DNA from: Flammeovirga sp. SJP92
GTDB lineage: Bacteria; Bacteroidota; Bacteroidia; Cytophagales; Flammeovirgaceae
NCBI RefSeq assembly: GCF_001583495.1
Contig: NZ_LQAQ01000089.1
Coordinates: 1-64,000, forward strand
Direction of reading: 5' to 3'
Length of the DNA: 64,000 nucleotides
Part shown: positions 16,839-27,563 of the stretch, piece after piece
Layout of the letters: each line of letters begins with the position of its first letter
Position numbering within the stretch: the stretch's first letter is position 1
Notes under the pieces: model-generated
Databases searched by the model: none
Told to the model about the DNA's origin: nothing
Seen by the model: the letters and a program-made list of their open reading frames with translations, nothing else
Translations under genes and position numbers: made by a program

Positions 16839-19800
16839 ATGAATAAAATAATACTTACTATACTAGTTTTTTTTATCACTTTTAATACTTCTGCATCTAC
16901 ATCTTTTGACCTTAATAAAATTACTGTTGAAAATGGATTGTCGCATTCAGACGTTCGAGCTATTTGTCAAGATGATTATGGATACATTTGGATTGCAACT
17001 TTAAAAGGCCTCAACTTTTTTGATGGAAGAGAGATAAAAGTGTTTGATAAATCGAAAGGATTTAAGTCGAACCGATTGGTGGAGATGAAAAAAAGTCAGA
17101 CAGGTCTTTTATGGATTTTATCTGAAAACTCTGGCATAAGTTCTTTCGACCCTCTAACACATCACATTAGTCATTATCAGTTGCTGGAAGATCCAAAAGG
17201 ACAAAAGTTATATGATATTCAAAACCTTGAGATCAAGTTTATGACAATGTCCCATAAAGGGGATTGTTTGTATTTGCTGTCATCTAGTAGTAAGGTTTAT
17301 AAAGTTCCGCTGACCAAGGAAGGGAAAGCAAAACATATTCAGGAAATTCCATTTAATATTAAAGTACAACCCAACAACTTTGTACGGTCGATTTATTGTG
17401 ACGATCAAGAAAACCTATGGGTTGGCAAAAGGAACGGTTTATATCTTAAGAAAAATGGTAAAGCAAGTTTTAAAAAAATCAAAAACTCAGAAAGACTTTT
17501 AAAAGGTGTAAGATCTATTATTAAGTTGAAAGATGACAAATATGTAATAGGTGCTTATAATGGTATTTTCAAGCTTTCATTGTATAATAATAGCATTACA
17601 AAACTTCAAAGGGGCAAAGGAATTCATAAGGTCAATGTATTGTTGAAAACTGCTCACAGTGGAATTTTAGCGGGTAATACTGAAGGATTGTGGTTATTGA
17701 AAAATAATCAGAAACCTCAATTTATTGAGATGGATGAGAGCAAAAAACGTGTTAGTGTTTTTGCTTTGATTGAAGATCAATTCCAGTCTATTTGGATAGG
17801 TTGTAATTCAGTTGGAATACGATATACTGATTTGAAAGAATCAAACTTTAAGCATGTAGACTTTGAGAAAAATGATGATTTTGCATTCAACTATTCTAAA
17901 TGTATGAACGAAGTGGATAATTATTATATCCATGGAACACAAAATGGTATTCATTTTACATCAAAAGATTTTAAAGAAGAACATCATTTTGATCCTTTGA
18001 CCATTAAAAATGAAATTTGTCCTGTTTCTACTTTAGCAGTTTCCAACTCTAATTATATCATTGCAGGTTCCACAGGCTATGGGCTTTATATCTCCCAAAA
18101 ACCTTTCAGTGGATTCAAAGAGTTGCGTTTTGAACAGTTGAAAATACCTAAAGAACTGGAATTGCCGAAATGTTATTATATCAGAACAGTGATTACAGAT
18201 AAATATGAGAATGTATGGATAGCTACAAATGATGGCGGTTTATACTTGTATAATTTATTGACAAAGAAGATCAAGTATATTCAGCATGTGAAGAACATTA
18301 CATTATCACAGATTAACGCAATGCTTTATGAAGAAAGTAGAGACTTACTTTGGTTGGGTACAAGGGACAAAGGTTTACTGAAATTAACCTTGGAAAAAGA
18401 TAGTGTAGTAGAGGTAAGACAGTATATGCATTCTGTGGGCAGTAAGCAAACCATAAGTGCCAATTTTGTATTCTCTATTGTTAGAGATAAAGAAGGTCAC
18501 ATTTGGGCTGGAACCATTGGCGGAGCCCTAAACTACTTGGTAGATGAGGAGGAAGGTATCTTTAAGTGCTATAATCATTCTAACGGATTGTATGAAGATG
18601 ATATTGAGGGACTTTTAGTCGATAATCAAAACGGAGATGTATGGATAGCAGGTACTGCCATCACTCGTTTTGATATTAAGACAAAAACTTTTACACGATA
18701 CGGTAAATCGGACGGAATACACGCAGAAAATGGTTTTAAAGTAAAAACTGATTTTAAGGATGTCAATGGCCGGTTGTTTTTTGGTGGAATTGATGGGTTG
18801 ACCTACATCGATATTGGAAGATGGAGAAAGGAAAAGCAGAAGATCAATATCAACATTAAAGAGATCCAGATTAATCATGAGGAATTGGTTTATCAAAATG
18901 AGCTAAACGGTAGAGTACTATTGGATAGTCAAGCTAGAGAAAAGAAATCGTATCAGCTTCATCCCAATGAAAAAGACATATCTATTGAATTTATAGGTGT
19001 AAGCCCAAGTGAAGTGTTAAAAATGGAATACGCTTATAAAATGGAGGGGTATGATGATCATTGGATCAAAGTATCGGAAGGAAATAGTTTTGCTTATTAT
19101 TCAAACTTGTCAAGTGGCAAATATACTTTTAAAGTGAAGGGCAGGTTACATAACGGCCCTTGGTCTGATGTACAGGAAACATATTTTGAGATAGCAAAAC
19201 CCTGGTGGCAAAGATGGTATTCTATTCTGATGTTTATCTGTTTGTTTATTATCGTTATTACATTAATAAATATCTCTTACATCCATCAGCATAAATTGAA
19301 AACTAAACTCGTCTTTGCTCAAAACCAAAGAGAGAAAGATGAGGAGCTAATAGAGCAGAAGCTTGAGTTTTTTACAAACGTAGGGCATGATTTAAGAACG
19401 CCACTAACCTTGATGCAAGGTCCGTTGGATGAGGTGGTTCAAAACAAATCAATAGCACCTGAAATCAGAGAGAAAATTTCATTGAGTTACAATCAAACCA
19501 ATAAGTTATTGCGATTGGTCAATGAACTGATGGACTTTAGGAAGTTTGACAAGACGTTGGAATTGAACTGTTCAAAATTTGAGATGACTTCTTTTGTAGA
19601 AAATATTTATAACTCGTTCCGATTAAAGGCTATGGATAAGAAAATTGCCTTCCATTTGGAACAGCCTAAAGAGCAATTGAATGTCTATTTTGATGCAGAA
19701 AAGATTGAATCCGTGATCTATAATTTACTTTCAAATGCTTTTAAATTTACGGAGGAAAATGGAAATATTACTATTAAGGTAGACGCTGATACTACTCAAA

Positions 19801-20906
19801 AAAGAGTACAATTGAAAGTAATTGATGATGGTTTGGGGATTGATGAAAATGCTTTAGACAAGATTTTTGACCGTTTTTATCAAACCAAAAATGCAAACTC
19901 CATTAATATCAAAGGGACAGGTTTAGGATTGTCTATTGCCAAGAGTGTGATTGAAGCTCATGAAGGGAAAATTGAGGTAGAAAGTAAGAAAGGAGAAGGA
20001 ACAACATTTATTATTGAGTTGCCTTTGAAAGAGCTACCGAATGATGAAGTCATTCCTCAAAATTTCTTTGTGCAACAGGAAACGACTCTTAAAGTGAGTG
20101 GAGCAACATTTGAGAAGCAGACAGTATTGCTAGTAGAAGATAACCAAGATATTCTGCTTTATTTATCTGATTTACTAAAGGATACTTGTAGTGTGAAAAC
20201 GGCTACTAATGGTCATGAAGCATTGAGTATTTTGAAAGAAGATAGAGGTATTTCTCTAGTGGTCAGTGATGTGATGATGCCGGAAATGAATGGAACAGAA
20301 CTTTGTCATGAGATCAAAACGAATGAACATTTATGGCATATTCCAGTGTTCTTATTGACCGCTAAAACATCATTAGTACATCAATTAGAAGGATTGGAAA
20401 CGGGAGCAGATGATTATATCACTAAGCCTTTCAAACCAAGTATTCTAAAGCAAAAAGTCATCAATGTTTTAAAGAACAAAGAGCATGTGATGGAGATGTA
20501 TCAAGGGGTGATGCAGTTGCAGAAACCTTTGAGCAAATACTCTAAAGAGATGGATGATAATTTCTTAGAAGAGACCATTGCAATTGTAGAAAAACACCTG
20601 CCAGATGCTAACTTAAACGTACAGCTTTTAGTGGATGAAATGGGAATGTCGCAGTCGGCATTGTACAAGAAAATGAAAGATGTGACAGGTAAATCTCTTG
20701 TAGAGTTTATCAAGGATGTAAGGATGAGAAAAGCAGGTGAATTATTACTTTCTTCTAATCTGAAAATCTTTGAAATTGCTTATGAAATTGGCTTCAATGA
20801 TGTGAAATACTTTAGAAAGTGTTTCAAAGAGCATTATGGTATGTCGGCTTCTGAATATATTAAGAAAATGTCTCAATTGTCTGAAAAACAAGATATGGCC
20901 AGTTGA
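16839..20906 (+). CDS. Hybrid two-component system regulator (HTCS)
   Basis: A 1355-residue one-protein sensor and transcription factor that controls PULs in Bacteroidota. A signal peptide is followed by a periplasmic two-propeller sensor (about residues 25-700) and a Y_Y_Y domain (about 700-785). There is a membrane segment at about 793-815. The histidine kinase has H850 (GHDLRTPL), the N box NLLSNAFKF and the G boxes DDGLGI and GTGLGLSIAK. The receiver has phospho-acceptor D1144 (VVSDVMMPEMNG). An AraC-type helix-turn-helix domain is at about 1255-1345. All catalytic residues are intact. It probably senses an oligosaccharide imported by the neighbouring SusCD systems and activates the sulfatase and sus operons. 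Confidence 0.96.
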   Translation: MNKIILTILVFFITFNTSASTSFDLNKITVENGLSHSDVRAICQDDYGYIWIATLKGLNFFDGREIKVFDKSKGFKSNRLVEMKKSQTGLLWILSENSGISSFDPLTHHISHYQLLEDPKGQKLYDIQNLEIKFMTMSHKGDCLYLLSSSSKVYKVPLTKEGKAKHIQEIPFNIKVQPNNFVRSIYCDDQENLWVGKRNGLYLKKNGKASFKKIKNSERLLKGVRSIIKLKDDKYVIGAYNGIFKLSLYNNSITKLQRGKGIHKVNVLLKTAHSGILAGNTEGLWLLKNNQKPQFIEMDESKKRVSVFALIEDQFQSIWIGCNSVGIRYTDLKESNFKHVDFEKNDDFAFNYSKCMNEVDNYYIHGTQNGIHFTSKDFKEEHHFDPLTIKNEICPVSTLAVSNSNYIIAGSTGYGLYISQKPFSGFKELRFEQLKIPKELELPKCYYIRTVITDKYENVWIATNDGGLYLYNLLTKKIKYIQHVKNITLSQINAMLYEESRDLLWLGTRDKGLLKLTLEKDSVVEVRQYMHSVGSKQTISANFVFSIVRDKEGHIWAGTIGGALNYLVDEEEGIFKCYNHSNGLYEDDIEGLLVDNQNGDVWIAGTAITRFDIKTKTFTRYGKSDGIHAENGFKVKTDFKDVNGRLFFGGIDGLTYIDIGRWRKEKQKININIKEIQINHEELVYQNELNGRVLLDSQAREKKSYQLHPNEKDISIEFIGVSPSEVLKMEYAYKMEGYDDHWIKVSEGNSFAYYSNLSSGKYTFKVKGRLHNGPWSDVQETYFEIAKPWWQRWYSILMFICLFIIVITLINISYIHQHKLKTKLVFAQNQREKDEELIEQKLEFFTNVGHDLRTPLTLMQGPLDEVVQNKSIAPEIREKISLSYNQTNKLLRLVNELMDFRKFDKTLELNCSKFEMTSFVENIYNSFRLKAMDKKIAFHLEQPKEQLNVYFDAEKIESVIYNLLSNAFKFTEENGNITIKVDADTTQKRVQLKVIDDGLGIDENALDKIFDRFYQTKNANSINIKGTGLGLSIAKSVIEAHEGKIEVESKKGEGTTFIIELPLKELPNDEVIPQNFFVQQETTLKVSGATFEKQTVLLVEDNQDILLYLSDLLKDTCSVKTATNGHEALSILKEDRGISLVVSDVMMPEMNGTELCHEIKTNEHLWHIPVFLLTAKTSLVHQLEGLETGADDYITKPFKPSILKQKVINVLKNKEHVMEMYQGVMQLQKPLSKYSKEMDDNFLEETIAIVEKHLPDANLNVQLLVDEMGMSQSALYKKMKDVTGKSLVEFIKDVRMRKAGELLLSSNLKIFEIAYEIGFNDVKYFRKCFKEHYGMSASEYIKKMSQLSEKQDMAS

Positions 20907-21028
20907 CGGAGTTGTATTCTAAGATAATGATGTATAGACAAGATTTTGAGGGACGACTTTCAATTTTCCTTCAAGGCCGGTGGATGTACAGCACTCCGAA
21001 TACAATAAATAAGCTTTCAATATGTAAG

Positions 21029-21050
21029 CGATTGGGGAATAATTCATTCA
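21029..21050. promoter_or_regulatory. C-rich motif (inverted) upstream of sulfatase operon
   Basis: On the minus strand this reads AATTATTCCCCAATCG, resembling the candidate HTCS operator. It is 105 bases before the sulfatase start. The match is weaker than at 16667 and 54537. Confidence 0.3.
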
Positions 21051-21153
21051 ACTATTTTTTGACTAATATGTAGGTCTATTTGTATGAATTTGAACCCTTA
21101 CTAAACCTACTTTTTAACCTACATTTGATTAAGTTTTTATCAATTAAGAAAAG

Positions 21154-22647
21154 ATGCAAATGAATCTATTACGAAATAAAACTCTGAAAGTAATCACTGT
21201 TTTAGCGGTTGTTTTCGGAGTTAGTTCTTGTGCCACTCCTCACAAGAAATCTGTCGAAAAAGAAATTAAACAACCTAATATAATTTACATTTTAGCTGAT
21301 GATGCAGGGTGGGGTGACTTCAGTTGTTATGGTCAAGAGAAGTTTTCTACGCCTAACATTGATGCTTTGGCAGAAAGTGGTATCCGATTTACAGATCATT
21401 ATGCAGGAAGTAGTGTGTGTGCTCCGTCAAGATCAGCATTATTAACGGGTCAGCATACAGGCCACACACCTATTAGAGGTAACAAAGAAGTGTTGCCGGA
21501 AGGACAAGTGCCCATCCCTGGTGATACCTATAGTTTACCTAAAATGCTTAAAAATGAAGGGTATGTGACAGGTATGTTTGGTAAATGGGGTCTAGGATAT
21601 CCACAATCTGAAGGAGCACCAAATGCTCAGGGATTTGATGAGTTTTATGGTTATAACTGTCAACGTTTAGCACATACTTATTATCCATTGTATTTAAGAC
21701 ACAATGGAACCAAAGTACCTTTATCTGCCAATGCGGATGGCCATATGACTTATACGCACGACATGATTCATGAACAAGCTTTATCCTTTATTGATCAAAA
21801 TAAAGAAAAGCCTTTCTTCTTGTATCTGCCTTATACCATTCCACATGCAGAAATGGTAGTTCCACAAGATTCAATATTCCAGAAGTTCAAAGAAAAATAC
21901 CCGCAAGGGAAGCCTTTTGTGAGCAAGGCGAATCATGATCCAAGTTTATCACATGAAGACCGTTTTTATAAAGGTGTATACGGTGATCAGGAATACCCAA
22001 GAGCGGCTTTTGCTACAATGATGCACTATTTGGATAATGCAGTGGGTGATGTGATGCAGAAAGTAAAAGAACATGGTTTAGAAGAGAATACAATCATCAT
22101 TTTCAGCTCAGACAATGGTCCTCATAAAGAAGGTGGTGCAGATCCGTATTATTTCAATTCATTTGGACCTTTCAAGGGTGTGAAAAGAGATTTGTATGAA
22201 GGTGGTATTAGAGTACCTATGATTGTATCATGGCCAAAAACAATTGCTGAAAAAACGGTTTCAGATCACCCGTCAGCATTCTGGGATGTATTACCAACAG
22301 TAGCTGATATTGTAGGTGTTGAAATTACAGCTGATAAAAAAATTGATGGTATTTCGTTCCTTCCTACGTTATTGGGAGAAACAAAAAACCAAAAGGAACA
22401 TGACTATTTGTATTGGGAATTCCATGAAAAAGGTGGACGTAGAGCAGTAAGAATGGGAGATTGGAAGGCTGTTCAATACAATCTTAAAAAGAAGAAGAAA
22501 ATTGAGATTTATGATTTGTCAAAAGATCCTTCAGAAAGTAATAATCTTGCCAAACAACATCCTGAATTAGTGAAGAAAGCACAGAAAATTTTTGATGAGG
22601 CCAGAACGAGTTCAAAAGAATTCCCTTTCCAAGCTGAAAATATTTAG
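21154..22647 (+). CDS. FGly sulfatase, lipoprotein
   Basis: A 497-residue arylsulfatase-A-type enzyme with a lipobox (FGVSSC, Cys26), so probably periplasmic or surface-anchored. The metal-binding Asp pair is D49-D50 (ILADDAGWGD). The FGly precursor is Cys89 in CAPSRSALLTG. The second metal site is IFSSDNGPH and the EGGIRVPMIVSWP motif of the family is present. Length is typical. It hydrolyses a sulfate ester on a polysaccharide, substrate unknown. The next sulfatase begins 3 bases after its stop, so the two are translationally linked. Confidence 0.94.
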   Translation: MQMNLLRNKTLKVITVLAVVFGVSSCATPHKKSVEKEIKQPNIIYILADDAGWGDFSCYGQEKFSTPNIDALAESGIRFTDHYAGSSVCAPSRSALLTGQHTGHTPIRGNKEVLPEGQVPIPGDTYSLPKMLKNEGYVTGMFGKWGLGYPQSEGAPNAQGFDEFYGYNCQRLAHTYYPLYLRHNGTKVPLSANADGHMTYTHDMIHEQALSFIDQNKEKPFFLYLPYTIPHAEMVVPQDSIFQKFKEKYPQGKPFVSKANHDPSLSHEDRFYKGVYGDQEYPRAAFATMMHYLDNAVGDVMQKVKEHGLEENTIIIFSSDNGPHKEGGADPYYFNSFGPFKGVKRDLYEGGIRVPMIVSWPKTIAEKTVSDHPSAFWDVLPTVADIVGVEITADKKIDGISFLPTLLGETKNQKEHDYLYWEFHEKGGRRAVRMGDWKAVQYNLKKKKKIEIYDLSKDPSESNNLAKQHPELVKKAQKIFDEARTSSKEFPFQAENI

Positions 22648-22650
22648 GTT

Positions 22651-24081
22651 ATGAAAAACAGCATTTTATTTTTAACGCTTAGTTTTCTTTCCATTTCAAT
22701 TCAAGGTTATAGTCAGATGAATAAAAAGCCCAATATCGTTCTATTTTTTGTAGACGATATGGGCTGGAAAGATCCTGCTTTTATGGGGTCAGATTATCAT
22801 GAAACGCCTCATTTAGATCAGTTCGCATCTGAAGGTGTTGTTTTTCATAATGCCTATTCAGCTGGACCAAACTGTGCACCTTCAAGAGCCTGTATGATTT
22901 CTGGACAGTATACCCCAAGACATGGAAAAGTGGCTGTTTGGAATTCAAAAAGAGGAATTGAAGAACAAATGAGATTGGAGCCTGTACCAGATCAAGGTTT
23001 GCCATTGGAGAATTACACTTTGGCGGAAGCTTTAAAAGATGGTGGTTACAAAACTGGGATTTTTGGGAAATGGCACATTGCAGGTACTCCTTCGGAGCAA
23101 GGTTTTGATGTGAACGGAGAAACAGATGCCAGTGAGATTCATTTTAATGAAACCAACGATCCAAAAGATATTTTCAGCCTCACTGAAAAAGCTTGTAATT
23201 TTATGGAGGAAAATAAAGAACAACCTTTTTTCTTATTCCTGTCACATCACACTGTACATACAAAATGGGAAGCTAGACAACCCATGATTGAGTATTTTGA
23301 GGGAAAAGAAAAAGGGAAAATCCATAATAATGCCAAATATGCAGCCATGGTTAAACATACGGATGATAGTATGGGCATGATCATGGAAAAGCTAAAAGCA
23401 TTAGGTTTAGATGAAAATACAATAGTGTTTTTTACATCAGACAATGGAGCCATTGGAAAAGTAAAACAAACACCGTTGAGAGGAGCAAAGGGCATGTTGT
23501 ATGAAGGAGGAATTCGTGTACCATTGGTAGTAAGGTGGCCTTCAACAATTCAGCCAGCCAATTCAACTACACCTATTATCAATATTGATTTTTATCCTAC
23601 AATGCTAGAATTGGCAGGGATTGAAAAAGCGAAAGATAAGGTCTTGGATGGCGAAAGTTTTACACCAATTTTACAAGGGAAGAAGGAGGAGCTTTCAAGG
23701 TCAACAATTTACTATCATTATCCGATCTACTTAGACGGTAAAAATGCTAGAGGAGCAAGAGATCCTTATTTTAGAAACCGCCCTGTCACTGTGGCTATTC
23801 AAGGGGATTGGAAGTTTTTATTTTTCCATGAGGAGTATATTTTGGATGGAGGAGAAAAGAAAATCGCTTCGAACCACATGGTAGAACTCTATAACTTGAA
23901 AGATGATCCTTCTGAAAAGAAAGATTTATCTCAAGTGGAAATTAAAAAAAGAAATCAACTGCTAAAGGATGTAAAGCAATGGATGAAAAAGACCAATGCT
24001 CCTTTGGCAATGAAGAAGACACCGGAGAATTATAGACCGGTTTATAAAAGAGGGAGTCATAATCAGAAAAAGACACATTAG
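22651..24081 (+). CDS. FGly sulfatase, secreted
   Basis: A 476-residue sulfatase with a Sec signal peptide (ending about IQGYSQ). Metal-binding D35-D36 (LFFVDDMGWKD), FGly precursor Cys75 (CAPSRACMISGQYTPRHGK), TSDNGA metal site and the EGGIRVPLVVRWP motif are all present. It is more compact and divergent from its upstream partner, so the pair probably acts on different sulfate positions. The C-terminus is basic and Lys-rich. A terminator follows at 24208. No sulfatase-maturing enzyme is encoded nearby, so activation relies on an enzyme elsewhere in the genome. Confidence 0.94.
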   Translation: MKNSILFLTLSFLSISIQGYSQMNKKPNIVLFFVDDMGWKDPAFMGSDYHETPHLDQFASEGVVFHNAYSAGPNCAPSRACMISGQYTPRHGKVAVWNSKRGIEEQMRLEPVPDQGLPLENYTLAEALKDGGYKTGIFGKWHIAGTPSEQGFDVNGETDASEIHFNETNDPKDIFSLTEKACNFMEENKEQPFFLFLSHHTVHTKWEARQPMIEYFEGKEKGKIHNNAKYAAMVKHTDDSMGMIMEKLKALGLDENTIVFFTSDNGAIGKVKQTPLRGAKGMLYEGGIRVPLVVRWPSTIQPANSTTPIINIDFYPTMLELAGIEKAKDKVLDGESFTPILQGKKEELSRSTIYYHYPIYLDGKNARGARDPYFRNRPVTVAIQGDWKFLFFHEEYILDGGEKKIASNHMVELYNLKDDPSEKKDLSQVEIKKRNQLLKDVKQWMKKTNAPLAMKKTPENYRPVYKRGSHNQKKTH

Positions 24082-24207
24082 TACTATTTTAAACTCATTA
24101 TTAGATGATGAGAAGAGTTAGAAGCTTCAGACTTCTAGTATGAAAATAGATCACGATTGTCTGATTACTTTTTATGATAATTGATAATAAGAGAGACCGA
24201 TATAATG

Positions 24208-24252
24208 AGGATATTTTTGTAATTTTACAGTTACGAAAATATCCTTTTTTCG
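24208..24252 (+). terminator. Rho-independent terminator of sulfatase operon
   Basis: A 10-base stem AGGATATTTT (24208-24217) and AAAATATCCT (24236-24245) is followed by a T tract. The remaining ~200 bases up to the susC gene hold its promoter and leader. Confidence 0.8.
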
Positions 24253-24330
24253 ATTTTTTAAACTTGATGTTGAGGCAACAGAAAAAATAGTATAAATAGC
24301 CTCTAAATACTTGAAAACGCACTTTTTATT

Positions 24331-24422
24331 AGTTTTTCCCCCTTTTTTAATGAAAAATTAGGGGATTGTACTCCCTTTAAAGCCGTTGTTTTGTAATGAA
24401 ATGAAATAGAATTGGTTCTATT
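24331..24422 (+). promoter_or_regulatory. susC leader: C-rich motif and small hairpin
   Basis: TTTTTCCCCCTTTTTTAATG at 24333-24352 resembles the candidate HTCS motif and lies 104 bases before the SusC start. A perfect 7-base hairpin, AATAGAA (24405-24411) and TTCTATT (24416-24422), follows in the presumed leader. Confidence 0.4.
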
Positions 24423-24455
24423 CTCAATAAGAACACTTTAATATTTTTTAAAATT

Positions 24456-27400
24456 ATGCACAAGAAGTTTACTCATTTTAGAGTAACTCACAGCATTACT
24501 CGAATAAGCATACTGTATCTGACATTTACGCTGCTATTTAATATCGATACTCTTGCCAATTCAGAGGCTGATGAAAAAACTCTTCAAGAACTTCAGGAAA
24601 ACATTGTTGTTTCTGGAGTTGTAAAAGATGATACGGGAGAATCTTTGCCGGGTGTGTCTATCCTTGTTAAAGGAACTACGAAAGGAACAATTACTCATTT
24701 TGATGGTTCTTATAAACTGTCAGTCAATTCTAATGATGTATTAGTCTACTCTTTTATCGGTTATAAGAGTAAAGAAGTTGTAGTCGGTACACAATCTGTA
24801 ATCGATATCGTTTTGTCATTAGACGAGGAACTACTGGAAGAAGTAGTGGTAGTGGGTTATGGTGTACAGAAAAAGCAAAGTATTGTTGGGGCCATTGAAA
24901 CCACTCCCACAGAACAATTATTAGAATCTGGTGGAGCTACTAACATGACAAGTGCTCTAACAGGTAGAGTGGCAGGTATGACTGTAATGGAGTCTACTTC
25001 AGAACCTGGTCAGAACGAAGCCCAGATCTTGATCCGTGGGAGATCGTCATGGAATGATAACTCACCACTCATTCTAGTGGATGGTGTGGAAAGAAGTTTT
25101 AATGATATTGACCCCAATGAAGTAGAATCAATCTCTGTATTGAAAGATGCTTCTGCAACAGCCGTATTTGGTGTAAAAGGTGCCAACGGTGTGATTTTGG
25201 TTACTTCAAAGCAAGGTTCAGAAGAAAAGACGAGAATCAACATTTCTCAAGAAGTTGGTATTAAAACACCAATGAATACATCTTCAAGGTTAGATATGCC
25301 CAGCACTTTCAGATTATCAAATCAGGCATTGGCCAATGACGGTCTTTGGGATCAGATGATTCCTGAGAGTTACATTAGAAACTGGGAAGACCCAAATAGA
25401 GATTTAGAAAGATACCCGGAAGTAGACTGGTGGGACGAGGTTGTTGGTACAGGATATCAATCAAAAACGAACTTCAATATTTCTGGAGGAACAAAGAAAA
25501 TTAAATACTTTACATCTGTAGGTTATCTTAAAGAAACGGATGTATTGAATTCTCAGCCTCATCAAGATTATGATCCTAGTTTTACCAACGACCGATTGAA
25601 CTTCAGAACAAACTTGAAGTTCAAAGTAACAAATACAACAAGCGTAGACTTTGGTATCTCTGGTAACCAGAAAAGATACTCAAGTCCAGAAGAGGTAAAA
25701 TCTAGCGACTATCAAAAAGGTGAATTCTTTAAGAAAATCTACAGAACACCTTCTTATCTATATCCTGCTAGATTTGAAAATGGTACTTATGGTGGTATTG
25801 ATCCAAACGGAGCGGATAACCCCTTGTCAATATTAAACGAATCGGGTAGTGGACAGACGAGACGTTCGGAGCTGTTTACAAACTTGCAATTGGATCAAAA
25901 ATTAGACTTCATAACAAAAGGCTTAACTTTCAGAGCGAAGATTGCTTTTGATACGTATACAGAGTTCAATAAATCCATTATAAAAGATAGAGTATTATTT
26001 CATTATCCAACGCCTGATGCTGAAAATCAAGTACGCTACCCTGATGCTAACTTTATTGAACAGACCGTAACAATTGATAACTGGGAATACGGTTGGTTTA
26101 GAAAAACGATGTTGTATGAATTTTCTTCTCGTTACAATAGAACGTTTGGAGATCACTCTGTGACAGGTTTATTACTTTTCTCGAGAAGAATTAATTCACC
26201 AGATGTTTCTTTCCCGTTCTATGAAGAAAACTGGGCGGGTAGAGTAACTTATGACTACCGTATGAAATATATGGCTGAGGTCAATGTAGGTGTCAACGGA
26301 TCAGACAACTTTGCTCCAGGACAAAGGTTTGGTGTTTTCCCGTCGTTTGCATTAGGTTGGGTCATTTCAGAAGAGAATTTATTTAAGAAAATGGATTGGT
26401 TGAACAGTGCTAAAGTACGTTATTCTTATGGTACAGTTGGCCGTTCTCATATCAACAATAATACAAGACATCTTTACTTTGGAGAGTATTACCAAGACGG
26501 AAATATCAACTGGAGACTAGGTCAAGATCCAAGAAACTGGGCACCGCATTATTATGAAGGAAGAATCCCAAATGAGAATGCAACTTGGGAGAAAGCAGTA
26601 AAGCAAAACTTAGGTTTTGAAGCTACAGTTTTAAAGAACTGGAAACTGACAGTAGATCTATTCAATGAGTATCGTTATGACATCTTGATGGAAAGAAGAA
26701 ACATTCCAGCTTGGTCAGGTTTCCCGGAAAACCCTTATGCTAACATTGGAGAGGTAAGATCAAGAGGTTTTGAAGTAGCCTTAAGTTATGATTTCACAGT
26801 AGGAGACCATTTGAAAATTGGAATTGCTCCAAACTTCTCTATGAACGAAAGTAAGATCATCAATAGAGATGACCCTGCCTTATTGCCAGATTCTCAAAAA
26901 GATGCAGGAAAGCCAATCGGATGGAAAAAAGGATATGTAACAGATGGTTTATATCAAGATTGGGATGACATTTATAACTCTCCTAATTCAAACTTAGGTG
27001 GAAATCCAATTCCAGGTGATATCAAATACATTGATTTTAATGGTGATGGTAGTGTTGATATCAACGATCAGACGGTGTTGAAAGGCTTAGATGTGCCAAC
27101 ACAAACTTATGGTGTCAACCTTTCATTAAATTATAAAGGGTTTTCAATCTCTGCATTGTTCTATGGTGTAAGTGGCAACTATGCAAATATCTCAGACGAT
27201 ATGATGTGGGGTTTCTCAAAAGGTTTTTATGTATTGGATCAATTCCATGCCAACACTTGGAATGCAGAAAATCCAAACGCCAACCCAACACTTCACTTCC
27301 AAAATACACAGCATAACAACAATTCTACCGAATACAAATGGCAAGATGCGTCGTACTGGCGTTTGAAAAACTTGGAAATGGGTTACAATTTGAGAGGAAA

Positions 27401-27554
27401 ATCAAATGACTTCTATAGAAACATCTATATCTACGCATCAGGAAACAACCTGTTCACAATCACTGATTTTGATGATAGACTTGATCCTGCCAACTCTAAC
27501 GCGGCTTATCCTCTTGTGAGAAGATTTAATCTTGGTTTACGCATTGGTTTATAA
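24456..27554 (+). CDS. SusC-like TonB-dependent outer membrane transporter
   Basis: A 1032-residue outer-membrane importer for oligosaccharides. A signal peptide (about residues 1-35) is followed by a carboxypeptidase-regulatory-like domain (GVVKDDTGESLPGVSILVKG). Next come the TonB-box-like EEVVVVGYG and the plug (residues ~135-250, LILVDGVERSFNDIDPNEVESISVLKDASATAVFG). The rest is the 22-strand barrel with the usual C-terminal FNLGLRIGL. It forms a bed-and-lid pair with the SusD protein starting 9 bases downstream. It is the first gene of a five-gene operon (24456-34776). Confidence 0.96.
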   Translation: MHKKFTHFRVTHSITRISILYLTFTLLFNIDTLANSEADEKTLQELQENIVVSGVVKDDTGESLPGVSILVKGTTKGTITHFDGSYKLSVNSNDVLVYSFIGYKSKEVVVGTQSVIDIVLSLDEELLEEVVVVGYGVQKKQSIVGAIETTPTEQLLESGGATNMTSALTGRVAGMTVMESTSEPGQNEAQILIRGRSSWNDNSPLILVDGVERSFNDIDPNEVESISVLKDASATAVFGVKGANGVILVTSKQGSEEKTRINISQEVGIKTPMNTSSRLDMPSTFRLSNQALANDGLWDQMIPESYIRNWEDPNRDLERYPEVDWWDEVVGTGYQSKTNFNISGGTKKIKYFTSVGYLKETDVLNSQPHQDYDPSFTNDRLNFRTNLKFKVTNTTSVDFGISGNQKRYSSPEEVKSSDYQKGEFFKKIYRTPSYLYPARFENGTYGGIDPNGADNPLSILNESGSGQTRRSELFTNLQLDQKLDFITKGLTFRAKIAFDTYTEFNKSIIKDRVLFHYPTPDAENQVRYPDANFIEQTVTIDNWEYGWFRKTMLYEFSSRYNRTFGDHSVTGLLLFSRRINSPDVSFPFYEENWAGRVTYDYRMKYMAEVNVGVNGSDNFAPGQRFGVFPSFALGWVISEENLFKKMDWLNSAKVRYSYGTVGRSHINNNTRHLYFGEYYQDGNINWRLGQDPRNWAPHYYEGRIPNENATWEKAVKQNLGFEATVLKNWKLTVDLFNEYRYDILMERRNIPAWSGFPENPYANIGEVRSRGFEVALSYDFTVGDHLKIGIAPNFSMNESKIINRDDPALLPDSQKDAGKPIGWKKGYVTDGLYQDWDDIYNSPNSNLGGNPIPGDIKYIDFNGDGSVDINDQTVLKGLDVPTQTYGVNLSLNYKGFSISALFYGVSGNYANISDDMMWGFSKGFYVLDQFHANTWNAENPNANPTLHFQNTQHNNNSTEYKWQDASYWRLKNLEMGYNLRGKSNDFYRNIYIYASGNNLFTITDFDDRLDPANSNAAYPLVRRFNLGLRIGL

Positions 27555-27563
27555 GAAAAGGAA

